Made by a program: the position numbers and the translations under genes | Notes under the pieces: generated by a model | What the model saw: the letters and a program-made list of their open reading frames with translations, nothing else | What the model was told of the DNA's origin: nothing | Database searches by the model: none | In this document: positions 32,505 to 43,650 of the stretch, piece after piece | Position numbering within the stretch: position 1 is the stretch's first letter | How the letters are laid out: each line of letters starts with the position of its first letter | DNA from: Kappaphycus alvarezii | Taxonomy: Eukaryota; Rhodophyta; Florideophyceae; Gigartinales; Solieriaceae | Direction of reading: 5' to 3' | Length of the DNA: 64,000 nt | Assembly (NCBI GenBank): GCA_002205965.3 | Contig: NADL03000608.1 | Span: 434,001-498,000, forward strand

Positions 32505-34744
32505 GGGCTGGTGCGTATTGCAGGTTTGAAGTTAGACGTTATGACGGGGACAGTGGATAGTTTCGACATGCGGAACGATCGATATATCCGGCAGATGGTG
32601 TCAATAATGTCGAAAGGCCCCCTGCAATATTGCACAACGACGTAAGGCTGGGAAATGTTCAGTTGGATCGAGTTGGATTCGTTCCTGTTGCAAATTCGGC
32701 GAATTCCGAGATACGCGATGTTCACCGTCATCGCCGTGCAGAGGGGCCCAGGGTGTGATTGCCATAGCGATTGAGGATGAGATCAACTATGTTCGCCGTT
32801 GTATTGTTGTGGAAGAAAAGTGATTCCTGTGCCTGACGAATGGGATAGACTAGGGAAGGCGAGTACTGGCCAAGCATGGCATACCCAGTGAATGGAACGG
32901 GACAAGCTGAAATCGAAGTTGCGGTCGTATAAAGTGCCGTCGGTAAGGATAAGTTCTCAGCGGGCTCACTTGCGCCCCTGGTCTGGGATTTCCTCCCAGC
33001 TCTCAGTTATAGGATCCACCCTTGGAAGAAGAGTGGCTTTTGTACGATCAGTGGTGTGGAAAGGCAATACCATCTTGATTGTCGCATGCATTTGGGCGCA
33101 GCACTGGTCTTGTGGAATTATGGAGTGGTTAAATGAGGATGTCCGCCGGCCTGAGCTGAGCATTTTGGACGAGTTGGAATTTGAAGTCACAGTCATGCGC
33201 GGCGGCGGGCTCAGCAATCAGTGTGAGCGCACTCGTGACAGAGTTGCGGCGGTGGATGAAACTAACGCTCAGGCGAAAAGGTAGGCGGCGCAGAGTCCCG
33301 GAAAGGCAACTACTCTGTTGCAACAGTGTTGATATTTCGGCAATAAACTGTCTGCGACGGAAGACAGCCCGAGGTGGTTCTGCACCATGGTAGTCCTGCA
33401 GGTGGCTGGTGCTTTGCAGACGTTCTTCGGACATGCTTGAGGAATGATGCGGCAGTGCCCCGTCTAACGGAACGGGTAGCCCAACTATACGCTGCCAGAC
33501 TTAATTATCGATGCGGTGAGCGGGAGCTTCGGGAGGATTCAACGTCGTAATCCATCCAGTGAGCCCTCGTTGTTGCGCCAGCTTTGATCAGTGTATGCTT
33601 TGGTGGGTGCGGCAGCGAGAACGGTTGGGTCAAGTGGCTGTTAGTTGGCGTAGAGTGGTTAGTCGGACACATTACGCGGGAAACCACATAGTGACATGCT
33701 GATTCGTCCGAATAAAATGTGCCAGTCTCCTTGGCGTTCAAGATCAAGGTTTGCAGAGCCTCAGTGCGAGGATTCCGTGTCGGTCCCTCCGGGCGAGTGC
33801 GGCGTCGATGACGCAGATTGTGCGACAACGTGAAAGGGGTGCATCGCTTATGGGGAGCCATTGCTGGGCAAAGCAACCTTGTGTTAATCCACGAACGTCT
33901 ACATTGACTCGAACGATGGTTCTCGCTGTTGCAATAGCCTGAGGCTAAACATCTCCAATGCTGTAAACGGTTCAATAGGGTGTGAGAAATCGAGGGTCAG
34001 GTCGCGTTGTGTGATGTCTGTCAACAGGAACGAAAACTCCACTTGCCCTTTGGCCTTTGTCTTTTAGCCCTCAGCAATCTTGTCTATCGCTTGGCCCGTG
34101 GTGATCCCACCTTCCCTCGTTTCGGCTCCGTCACGCTTCTTCCCCTCCGACCTCGCCCACACAAGATTCGGTCAAAAACCTTTGGCTCGTCTCCGACTAT
34201 TCACCCAAGTGTTGCTTCTTGCGACCCTCTCAAACCCCCCAGCTACTTCTTTGCCCCTTCCCAGCTCGTCAACGGCATTTCATTAGGCCTCGACGCCATC
34301 GTGATCGCGTCGAGGCTGAATGTTTATGGCACGCACATGTTTACGCGCAGCCGCGGCAGCAACGCGGAGAACGTTGTGGCCTCTGTTTACGAGAACAACC
34401 TTTTGACGCATTCTTGTGATAGCAGATGCTACGTGTCCTCGGTGCCCACGCCTCTCCTTGCCTCGTTTCATTAAGTTGATCTGTTTCCGTGCCCTATCTC
34501 CCCTCTTTGTTACCTCCGCCACTCGCCCCTTTTGTTCCACCCAGGAGGGCCCGCAGCACGGAGGCTCCTTGTGCTGAAACCTCTTGGTCATGTCTCCGCC
34601 GAGTGTGACCTTTTGCTGAGCCGCTGGTATGTGAACGACGGCAAGCGAATCCAAATTCCAGAGGTTGCCGTGACGCCTCGGATCCTGCAGACGACAAGTC
34701 TAGAGGTCCAGCTAAAGAGCATCAACACCTCCAAGTGCCTTCTG

Positions 34745-34803
34745 GCCTGGGAGCCTCGACGGGCACCGATGTGGCACATCGGTGCCCGTCGAGGCTCCCA
34801 GGC
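34745..34803. repeat. Perfect palindrome, 29-bp arms
   Basis: Arms 34,745-34,773 and 34,775-34,803 are exact reverse complements around one central base. The left arm begins GCCTGGGAGCCTCGACGG. It is GC-rich and would form a very stable hairpin. It interrupts a coding-like frame. Confidence 0.92.
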
Positions 34804-35737
34804 TCCGATTGCTAGCGTTCTTGTCTGCTTAGTCACTAGACGCGACAATGTAATGCTCGGCGCAACTCTTGGCTCGGACCACTGCAAACGTCAGCAAATT
34901 ACGTCTTGCATTCGCGGTTTCCAAACTGTCAGGAACCTGCGGCGCGCACCCCTTTCCATGTCCACCGCGTCACCGCATCCGCATGCCAAGTTGAACACAT
35001 TTGACGGCCCTTGCCCCCCTACGTCATCCTCTCCCTCTCCTTCCAGTTCGATGCCCCACCAGATAGCGGCGTATGCTCGCCTCAGGCATGCCCCAATAAC
35101 CCCGACCGCTCGCTCACAGATCAAATTCCCTATCAGGTTTTAGTGGCCAGATTCCAACCCTTAACCAGAACAACCCACGCCTCCTATGCTGCCAGCCTCA
35201 TGGCCTCCGCCGAGTCGCGCGTCCGTGGCCCTAATAACTCTCCCGTTTCCAATTACAGCGGCATTGTCCGTTCCCTGCCCCGTTGTCACCTGGACCGTAT
35301 CCCGATCGCCCCAGGCCCCGTAGCCTAAATCGCCTTGATTCCGAAGCTGTCGCCCAGGGCACTGAACGGCCCTAAGCTTATCTATCTTAGATGCTGCATA
35401 TAGTCACCGCCCATACCTTATAGCAGGATGACCATTGGGACGCCCGCCCCAACCCTAGACACCATGGCGCTGAGCCATTCCGACCCCACGCCCGTTGCGA
35501 CTGGCTCCACTCCCCTGACGCTTCCGCCTTCCTTACTACCCACCCCTCTGACCCATCTCTGCTCCCCCATGGCGCCTGGTCTGCAACGCTGCGCAGTCAC
35601 CAAAACCTCCTAGTCTTCGAAATGTCGGTCTCCTAGCTCTGCTGCAACCACGGCCACGCATCCGCGGACTGCCGAGCCGCGCACGCCACCATCAGCATGC
35701 CTGGCCTGAGCGTTGCGCAAGAGCACGATACTATTCT

Positions 35738-35811
35738 AAACCAGCGGTCTTGAAGACAATGCTGGTCAATACTATTGTATTGACCAGCATTGTCTTCAAG
35801 ACCGCTGGTTT
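35738..35811. repeat. Perfect palindrome, 35-bp arms
   Basis: Arms 35,738-35,772 and 35,777-35,811 are exact reverse complements with a 4-base spacer (TATT). The left arm begins AAACCAGCGGTCTTGAAG. It is the longest of the three palindromes in this window. Confidence 0.92.
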
Positions 35812-36480
35812 CGCATGTCAGCAGGAGATTGCGCTCCGAATCCCTTTCACAACCACTCCTCCAGATGATATCCTTACGCAACCAAGCCCTTTTCGCATGA
35901 CGTTCCGCCAGATACACCCACCGCATTTAACCAATACGGTACGCTCTCCGCAAGCCCCGACCTGAATCGCATACTCCGCTCCAAAGACAACAAGTTAAGT
36001 CGAGGTTGGCAACGCTACCCAATGGCGGACTTTTCAGGGCGGAACGTTTGCGACGCGCCATGTCCAATGAGACTTTTCTCGGCTTGCCTTCCGACACTCT
36101 CACAGCTTGGTCCCTGCGCTCGTTTAGTTTCATAGATGGAGATGTCAAACAGACAGCTGTTGAGAGCGCTCAGGGAAAGAGATTTACAATACATGTTGCG
36201 TCAAGACAATACATACTAGTATTTCAATAAAATTCAGCCATGCCGGCTGCAGGCCCTCTCCTTGCCATTTTCTGCGGTGGAAATCAATTGCATCACAACA
36301 ATCGTCTGGATCAACAGTCACCATTGCTCTCTTCCTATTACTCTTCCAAACCGCAAAGCAATCCTCTCTATCACCTGATTTTAAGATCCGCATCCGCGTA
36401 AGCATCTACCTCTGCCACCCCTACCATCGCTCCTCAGCAATCCTCTCTCAACCCACAACAGCAACATACCCAAAACCACC

Positions 36481-37140
36481 ATGGCCCTTCGTCTCGCCTT
36501 CACGCAATCCCTCCCTCTCACGCGCCTCTCCTTCCGCCGCGCCATAACCCCCCTCCCATCCCGCCTTTCCGATATCCAACTCGCTCCCACCTACCCACTT
36601 CACAATACCCCCTCTTTCCACATGTCCACTTCCCCGACGCCCCCACCTCCCACCCGCACAACCGCACCCTCCACAGCCCCCACCCCTCCTCGCTCCTCCC
36701 CCTCCACCCCACAAACCTTCCCCATCACGCTCCTCTACGACGGCGACTGCCCTCTCTGTCTCAAAGAAATATCATTCCTCCGCAACCGCCAGTCCCGTCT
36801 CAACCTATCCAATCTCCACTTTACCGACATTGCAAACCCGCAATATGACCCTTCCAAGCATGCCAACATCGACTATCAAACCGCAATGGGTGTCATCCAT
36901 GCAATCACTGCCGACGGTCAAGTCATAACCGGTGTTCCAGTCTTCCGTCTCGCGTACGAGGCAGTAGGCCTCGGATGGGTATATGCAATCACAAAGTTAA
37001 AACCAATAGGCTGGGTCACTGAAAAACTGTACGACTTTTGGGCAGACAAACGGCTGGCATGGACAGGAAGAGGTGATATGCAAGCCATCATGGATTTGAG
37101 GAGGGATAAGATAGAACAAGGTTGCAAGCGCACGGAATAA
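36481..37140 (+). CDS. DCC-family (DUF393) thiol-disulfide protein, probably organellar
   Basis: A 219-residue single-exon protein. Residues 1-80 are rich in Ser, Thr, Pro and Arg and nearly free of acidic residues, consistent with a plastid or mitochondrial targeting peptide. The mature domain starts near residue 81 (PITLLYDGDCPLC). D87-G88-D89-C90-P91-L92-C93 is the D-x-D-C-P-x-C motif that names the DCC family; C90 and C93 are the expected redox pair. The body (IDYQTAMGVIHAIT, VFRLAYEAVGLGW) and the C-terminal WTGRGD region fit the family, whose usual length is about 130-150 residues. The ATG sits in a good context (AAAACCACCATGGCC). The family is thought to act in thiol-disulfide exchange; substrate unknown. 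It converges with the gene at 37,221, only about 80 bases away. Confidence 0.88.
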   Translation: MALRLAFTQSLPLTRLSFRRAITPLPSRLSDIQLAPTYPLHNTPSFHMSTSPTPPPPTRTTAPSTAPTPPRSSPSTPQTFPITLLYDGDCPLCLKEISFLRNRQSRLNLSNLHFTDIANPQYDPSKHANIDYQTAMGVIHAITADGQVITGVPVFRLAYEAVGLGWVYAITKLKPIGWVTEKLYDFWADKRLAWTGRGDMQAIMDLRRDKIEQGCKRTE

Positions 37141-37220
37141 ACCACGCGGACCCGTCATGAATACACCAACGGGGAAAACCAGGGGATGGGAACTGGAGGA
37201 CTACAGCAGTGCAAGCTGCA

Positions 37221-37673
37221 TCACGTGTCTTGACAACAATTCCCGCCTCCCAATGTGCGCCGGTACTCCGACACACGCCTGAAACACAACGCCGCAGGCG
37301 GTTGAGTCGGGCCTTGTGTCGCTGCAGGCTCACAATGCATCGGCAAGCTCCAAGTTGGCGACGGATGGAATATGGTATGTAAAAGTGGCTTACACGGGTG
37401 TTGATTGTCGATTGAGAGAGAGAGGCCTGCGATGACAAGGGTGGAGGCTAGGAATCCGAGTAGCGTTGTGGCTACGATGCGAGGGCCGTATACCCCGTTT
37501 GCATCCGGTGGGGATGGATCCTCGGTTACTGGGGGATCATCTTGGGGTGGGGAATCGGGCAGTTGCTCTTGTTCGTCTTCTGGTTGGCCGCGGATGGAGT
37601 GGACGGGTTTTGTGTGGAGGAGGAAGAGGAGGAGGAGGAGGAGGAGGAGGGTGAGTCGGGGGGTGTGTGGCAT
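37221..37673 (-). CDS. Small protein with signal peptide and one membrane helix
   Basis: Starting at the ATG at 37,673 (MPHTPRLTLLLLLLLLFLLH), the N terminus is a strong signal peptide with a Leu run and a likely cut after PVHS. A Pro/Asp/Glu/Gln-rich stretch of about 45 residues follows, then a hydrophobic segment (VATTLLGFLASTLVIAGLSL). The frame remains open upstream to 37,748, but the internal Met fits the signal peptide best. After SIDNQHPCK the tail loses character. A GTAAGC donor at 37,393-37,388 and a TTTCAG acceptor ending at 37,279 would remove 115 bases and give a different Cys-containing tail overlapping the DCC gene; this is unproven. The product would be a type I membrane or secreted protein of unknown role. 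Confidence 0.55.
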   Translation of the reverse strand: MPHTPRLTLLLLLLLLFLLHTKPVHSIRGQPEDEQEQLPDSPPQDDPPVTEDPSPPDANGVYGPRIVATTLLGFLASTLVIAGLSLSIDNQHPCKPLLHTIFHPSPTWSLPMHCEPAATQGPTQPPAALCFRRVSEYRRTLGGGNCCQDT

Positions 37674-38256
37674 TTTTTCTTTGAGTTTGGGTTGCGGAGG
37701 TTTGGGGGATGAGGTGGTGATTGTGCGGTGATGGTGCGGTGAGGGCAAGGAGGGTCGGTTGGTTGATAAAGTAATACTAGCATATGTATGCCGTTGGATT
37801 TACACTGGTTGTTCCTTATTTGCATTACTGTTTGTTTTCATCAACTTTTTTTGCCAAAGATTTGGATGCAATCCGGTCTTGGTTAGTAGGCATTCTGCAT
37901 CACCCCTTTTCTGTAAGCTGTTGTAAATGCGGCATTGTAATTCGCTCAAATTTGTGCTGCTTTTGTTGTGATGAACAGCTGTCCATTTCAAGTCCATTTG
38001 TAGCTTTATTGGAACGAAACAACCGAGACAGACTGTCCATATTAGAAAACAGTATGCAAGAAGCTAGCAAATGCACAAGAGAAAATAAACAGAGGTAACC
38101 GTCTACGTGTCGTCAGGTAATAGGCAAAAAACGCTAAAAACCTCTGCCAACACTTACCCCGACATCACCGGCAAACTCGAGAAATCACAGTCGAACCAGC
38201 AGCCGGCACATCCCTCCTGGATACGCCTATCCTCCCCACCACGCCCACCACCAGCC

Positions 38257-38497
38257 ATGAGCATTCTTACAGTCCATAATATGGCCCGGCTCGACCGGCA
38301 AAACTATGCCCCGTGGCTCCTATTCGTACAAGGCGCGACCGAGTCCATCCAAGCACGCGATCACATCACGAAAGATCCTCACCCGCCTACCTACCCGGCT
38401 CTTCAAGCCGCTTTCGGCGACAAAAAGGACGTTATCCCAAGCGTTCTAATCGAATCGATAAAACTAGATATATCCAATCAAATCATTGAACCATACA
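38257..38497 (+). pseudogene. Copia D Gag, first part
   Basis: Frame from the ATG at 38,257 (open upstream to 38,107). LDRQNYAPWLLFVQGA is the copia Gag N-terminal pattern (L..NY..W). The frame is broken at 38,498 by copia C and continues at 43,651-43,786 when the insertion and one TSD are removed; the continuation ends at a stop at 43,784-43,786. Confidence 0.75.
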
Positions 38498-38545
38498 TGT
38501 CGCTGGACACCAGTTGAGGGCGTCAGTGCGAACTGTAAGCCAAGT
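38498..38545 (-). repeat. 3' LTR remnant of copia C
   Basis: 48 bp, 47 identical to the inner end of the 5' LTR (43,277-43,324). It is the terminal stub left by a deletion that began in RNase H. Confidence 0.85.
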
Positions 38546-41045
38546 TACAGCATATAGATGGATTGGGATGACAGCACCAGGATGCAACCGACGTAGGTCC
38601 TCAGCCAATGTGTAGGCAGTGTCAAACAAGTCCGTGAAGGCGATAAGCTCAGCAGCCATGACTGATCTCGTAACACGGCGGCTTTTGTAAAACTTGAACA
38701 CAATCGGTACAGCACGGTCTTGACCGTCAACAAGGAAGACCACATATCCCAGCTGTGATGACAAGTCCCGGTTGCTTGCGAATGATGCATCCGAGAAGCC
38801 AACCATCCTCAATGATGTGCGGTCCAGCTGCGGGAACGTGATTGCCACTGCATTGTCGCGAGAGTAGCAGACAAGACTATTGGTCTTCTTGACAACATCC
38901 TTCCGCTCGGAGTCGAAGACGTCGCGAGTGACCTGATTGAACTGAGAGACTTCATAGAGGCAACCAGGACGGCTATGCGAAAGCCACATAAGCTTTATGC
39001 GAACTGACGCAAACTGCGAGAACGTAGCATCCGACGGAAGTGGTCTCAACTGACGAATGTACCCACATTGGTCCAGCTTGAGAATGACATCGTGTAGAGA
39101 TAAACGAAAGCCGGTGAATGTGCACGGAGGGTGAATATCCTTGGACATATCGAAACGTGCCCTTGTGGCTTCACAAAGAATGCAAACTCAGCGTTACCAG
39201 CGCGGAGCATGTCGTCAACATACGATCCTGAAAATCCCTGCAGCACCCCATCCTGCAGCCGGAAGTAACATGCAGGGTCGGAGTGAAGAGGTACCACGCC
39301 TAGATCAGAGCGGTGGTGCTCATCCAAAGTCTCATACCAAAGATCACCAGATTCCGAGTCCGTAGAGAGCGCGGAGTAGCAAAAGTGCCTCGTCATCGGC
39401 GAGCTCAAACTCCGGAGGAGGGTTGCGGATGTACACATCCCTGTTCAAGGGCTTGGACGACTGGAGGTAGGCTTGCGAGACATTTGAGGTCCATGTGCTA
39501 AAGCCATGAGAAGCGGCAATACCCAACAATAGACGGACAGAAGCAGGTTGGATGGTTTGCGTGAAGTGAACCAACAGCCTCTTGAGCTTGTCTCGATGGT
39601 CTCCAATAACAAATCGTGCCTTGCTTTGTCTTGTCGTACTCGGTTGACTTGATAGCAAGCACAAAACGACCTGGTAGTACATTCCCATAAGATGGTATAT
39701 CCTTCTTCAGAATGACCCTGAAGGTCCCGCGGTCATCAGACTCTGAATCTCCTTTAGCTTGGCGGCATTCATCTGCGGAGAGGAGGCGCGAGGGTCGTCA
39801 ACAGGGACAATCTCCGTGAGGAGAGTTTCCTGAGCATATGAAGAAAAGAGAGCACCGCGAAGGTCCTTGAAGAAGGATGTCGAAGCCTGCTCAGCGCTCA
39901 GATACGGCTTGACTTGAGCCTGGACGAAAGGTCGTGCAGGTGAATTTGGTAAATCCTGCACGAAGAAGAGCTTCTTCTCGCGATCCACGGCCTGGACAAC
40001 AAACGGACCAATCCACTCTCCGATCTGGTTCTCCACCTTCTTCTCCTGCCACACCAACACCTTCTGTACAACATTCAGTGCGACATTGGCCGAGGGCGGC
40101 ACTGAGTGGCGAAGTGCTCGCTTGATCCTCATGCTTGTCATGTGCCGTTCTATCTCCTTCCTTGCGGCAGTAGCCAGTCGAGCGCGACTCTCGAGGGATG
40201 CTCTGGGATCAGCAGCACAATCGGTGTACAGACGGGTAGAAGGATATTCACCGAAGACGAGAGCAGACGGCACAATGCTTCAGGACCAAGGGTGTCGTTG
40301 AGATCCTTAACAGTAATGGCCAACCGAGTAGAGCGGGAGACATTGGGATAATCAAGCTCAGCTTGCGGTAGTTTGCGAAGAGGTTGATGACAGCGTTCAC
40401 CGATACCTAAGCTTGAATGTGCTTCAATCCCTGTCCGTTCGACTTCGACCTTGCTAGCGGCCCCAATGCTGACAAATAATTCCCCAAAAGCAGAACCTTG
40501 ATCCATAATGATCCTGTGGGGAAGTCCGGTGCAGATTGCCGCCCAGCACTCCAAGAAAGTTGCCCAAATGGTCTTAGTTTCGACATCAGGAAGGAATGCA
40601 GCAGCACTAAAGCTTGTACCTTCGTCGACAACGTGCAGAACAGGCCTACCATCAATGTACATGATGTCCATTCACACGCGTTCATTGAACTTGACATTCT
40701 CAGCCCCGAACGTGACCTTGAAGCGAGTAGAGCCGGCTTGGATCCGTTGACACGCATCAAACCTCCCGGAGAGATCTTGCAAAGTTGCGAGTGTGTCCGG
40801 CGAAGTGTCCTCCGGTTTAGCATGGCGGAGCAAATTGTAAAGCTTGCTAGCTGACGGATGAGCGAACTGGCGATGAAGCTTGCCAAGTTGCTGGATCGTG
40901 TAAAAGAGAGGCTTTGCAACAGACAATGCAACATAAACATGGCCATTGTAGCGACTCATGGGAACACTCCACCAAGTGTACACCTTCGACTGACCAGAAG
41001 GGCTCGGGATTTCCGAACACTTCACAAGCTCGTTGCAGACCGTGT
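38546..41045 (-). pseudogene. Degenerate pol of copia C (integrase, RT, RNase H)
   Basis: The integrase zinc region (LHRQFAHPSASKLYNLLRHA; the first Cys of the CxxC pair is lost) lies at about 40,700-40,930. The integrase core lies at 40,150-40,671, with MDIMYIDGRPVLHVVD, IIMDQGSAFGE and GIEAHSSLGIGER carrying D, D and E. The integrase tail lies at 39,900-40,150 (TEIVPVDDPRASSPQ precedes RT). RT lies at 39,046-39,690 with FSTWTSNVSQAYLQS and the intact active site SGSYVDDMLRAG. RNase H lies at 38,546-39,148 (SRPGCLYEVSQFNQVT, DASFASNRDLSSQLG, SVMAAELIAF). Several frameshifts separate these pieces. The third integrase motif is the GIEAH-SLG-GER type also seen in copia A. Confidence 0.85.
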
Positions 41046-41241
41046 TTGGAGTTAGCGAGTGATCACCAACACATCCAGTCCAAGGAGGGCAGGCACGTTG
41101 GCGGCGACAACATCAAAAGTGATGCAGATTGGCGGTATGCCACTCGGGGTGGAGAGAGGGAGATCGATAACCCTAGTGATTGGAATGTCGAATAAGCGAA
41201 TCTGAAACGCTTACAAGACTTACGAAGAGGCTTTGGCTTGA

Positions 41242-43243
41242 TCATGGCTTGTGCGAAGATTCCACGTAGTTCTTGAATTCAACTACAGAGGCAGGGGCAC
41301 CAGTGTCCATACAAAATCCTGGAGATGCAATAGAAGCCTTGCGTGATCTTCCAGGAAGAGAAAGGGCATACACCTTCGAGAGATTGTATTGTGTGAACAC
41401 CTGAGGACGCCGGGAACAGCTGTGCGGTATGTGATGAAACACGCATTCGGGCGGCGAGGGTAGCTGTTGCGCCTTGCCGCCCTACTGAAAATCCTGACTG
41501 GGACCGTTGCCCAGTAGTGCCTGCCCCTGACACATAGCACCGCTAAGATAATAATTGCGGCGCAAGCGGCATCAACCTCGTCAAGGTGGTTGACAGCAGG
41601 TGCGTCCTGCGAATTGTCGTCCTGGCTCACGAGGCTTTCGAAGAGCTCAGCCTCGGTGGGCGTCATTAGTAGACTCAATAGGCGAGTGGTTCGAGTCGTT
41701 CTCCTGCGCTTAACGAGAGAGTTCAGACATCCGGCCAAGTCGGTCGCGAGGTCATGTACGATGTTGACCGCGGGCGTACCGTTCCGGAGCCTGACTACGA
41801 ACTCGATTAGCGGCACTGCCACCGGACAATCGCGCTTGAAATGCTTGTCCGAGCCACAGGTATGACAACGCATCAGGGTGCCATCAAGTCCAGGGGGTTC
41901 TTCCCAGGTGCTCGGAGGTTGTTCCGGCGAGGGTAAGACGGCTTCCTACAACATGGGAAACGTCCGTACTGTTGATACATCGTCTCAGGAACACCAGTGA
42001 CCTGCGATCCACGTTCAGTCTCCTCCTCGTGTAGTTGAAAACCTTCACGAAGGGCAGTGACAAAAGTGTTAAACGTGAACTTTCCGGTGGTAATCTGACA
42101 AACAGCACGGGAAGCCCAGGAGTGTCCAATCACAGCAGAGCGTAGGAAGAGGATCTTGTTAGAGTCATGCCGGAAGTTCGGCGGACACTGCGGCGTCAAC
42201 GCGTTGATGCGATCGACGATGCTTGTGAGTATCCATGACGTGCTAGAGATGTCCTTCTCACGCATGAACTTGTCGATCCGGAGCTTCTAGAGCTCGGACT
42301 GCACAGCGAGCTGACGAGCATCTGAGTCGTACTCCTTCCGCATCATTGGGACAGTTTTTCGTAGTCCATCTCGTGAGTAGCGTTCTGGATAAAGAACGTA
42401 CGAGCCGGGCCAGAGAAAGCATTGACGAAGAAAGATGCCTTCTGACTGACCGATAACTCCAACTGCTTGGCACAGATGTTGCAGTCCCTGATGACGAAAT
42501 CGATGGACTGAGTCATGTCACCAGAAAACTTGGAGTCGCGGAAGTACTGCTGAACAGATGCAGCCTTCTTCAGACCATCACCCAACGTGTGGTCTCCATG
42601 GGAGGTCGTGAAGGTCCGGATACGTCAGCCGGGGAACTTGAAATCGAGTTACCAGTCTGTGTGCCCTTGTCCCTGACACTCTCCGTCTCCTTCTCCAGAG
42701 GAGCATGAGAGTCGCCAACCAGATCAGGATGATGCTTTTCTTCAGCAGCCTGGCTAGCGTGCCTCGGAGGGGCAGGTCAGGAGACACCAGAATCAGACAA
42801 ACCGGCTGCACGTTGCGAAGCACGACCTATCTGGTTGAGCCTGAGGAAATCAGCACCAAGGGAATAGCGAGCCAAACGTGAGACATGGCAACCTTTTTCG
42901 TCACGTATCTGCGGCTCCAGCTCTTGAAAGTGTCCACGGGTGTGGTCAAAACCTTGTAGAATAGTGAGACTTATTTGAGTACCATGACGGGGAAGGCGGG
43001 TTGTTCGAAGTACTTGGCGTTGAACAGAGCATGTATAGGAGGCAGAAGTGAACGGAGGTGATTTCCGATCGCCTCTGACGTGTACTCTTCTCCAACAGGG
43101 TAGCTTGTCAAGATTCTGACTGCGGTACCCTTCATACTTCTGCCGATGTCGGAGCGTGGTGAGAACGATGTGCACTTGCGAAGAAGGCGAGAATGCTTGT
43201 TCTCACGATCCGCTGCGGAGGCGGCTCGAGTACCCGTCGACAT
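41242..43243 (-). pseudogene. Degenerate Gag-protease of copia C
   Basis: Begins at the ATG at 43,243 (MSTGTRAASAADRENKHS), 33 bases after the 5' LTR. Gag pieces lie at 42,777-43,243, 42,343-42,585 and 41,873-42,265 in different frames. A CCHC knuckle (CHTCGSDKHFKRDC) is at 41,826-41,870. The protease motif FCMDTGAPASVV near 41,300 keeps the D-T-G-A residues. Frame breaks make it non-coding as read. Confidence 0.75.
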
Positions 43244-43276
43244 TTTGCCCGGAACGGTGACTCAGCAAATCCGGAT

Positions 43277-43650
43277 TGTCGCTGGACACAAGTTGAGGGC
43301 GTCAGTGCGAACTGTAAGCCAAGTCAAAGCGGGGAGACGCGCTGAGATAGAGACGTCGACGGGCGGAAAAGGCTCGGCGTGTGCGGAAGCGAGCGAGAGC
43401 GCAAAGGGCGAAACTACGCAGCGACATAGTGAAGCAAAGCGACGAGATGCGTCTGGTTTACTTCGGTCCCCCTTAGCCCCCTTTCCGAAACATCCCGCCT
43501 GGAGCGAGCTGGCTAAGTACACAGCAAGTGAAAGAACAGCTTACAAAAACTCCTGAAAACTAATTAAAATTTGCTGGCTGACAAAATGTGCGCGAAATAG
43601 CGCATAGTGCGGTCGGGTGAACGTTCCACGGCGCGAGGGCCGCGTCGACA
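43277..43650 (-). repeat. 5' LTR of copia C
   Basis: 374 bp. Its outer end is placed by the TG start (TGTCGACG on the minus strand) immediately next to the TSD copy ATACA at 43,651-43,655, and is confirmed by the restored reading frame of the host Gag. Confidence 0.85.

Larger units (their letters stand above)
32505..36480. other. Long intergenic block with decayed coding-like sequence
   Basis: About 4 kb between the membrane-protein and DCC genes. ORFs of 130-200 residues occur (32,892-33,284; 33,505-33,975 minus; 34,007-34,474; 34,532-35,143; 35,011-35,328 plus), but none has a known domain. Near 35,640 a frame reads LCCNHGHASADC, vaguely like a Gag zinc knuckle, so 34.0-36.2 kb may be a worn retroelement Gag. 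The block also holds two perfect palindromes (34,745 and 35,738) and a smaller inverted repeat at 34,287-34,316 (10-bp arms, GCCTCGACGC). Confidence 0.35.
38498..43650 (-). mobile_element. Ty1/copia element C, inserted in copia D Gag
   Basis: Minus-strand element with 5' LTR at 43,277-43,650 (374 bp, reading TGTCGACGCGG ... CAGCGACA; the TGTCG/CGACA ends are inverted copies). Only 48 bp of the 3' LTR survive (38,498-38,545, one mismatch to 43,277-43,324). The TSD ATACA lies at 38,493-38,497 and 43,651-43,655. RNase H runs into the 3' LTR remnant just after IPIHLYA, so one deletion removed the end of pol and most of the 3' LTR. Gag, protease, integrase, RT and RNase H relics are all present. 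Close in type to copia A. Confidence 0.9.

Noticed and set aside
34745-35811. Palindromes as transcription terminators or CRISPR repeats
   Set aside because: Eukaryotic context, single copies, no spacer-repeat array and no gene ending at the sites.
36448-36714. Gly-rich minus-strand ORFs over the DCC gene start
   Set aside because: Compositional antisense of the Pro/Ser/Thr-rich targeting region.
38498-43324. Copia C as an element with genuine 48-bp LTRs
   Set aside because: The TSD ATACA next to a TG end at 43,650, and the restored host frame, show a 374-bp 5' LTR with a deleted 3' LTR.
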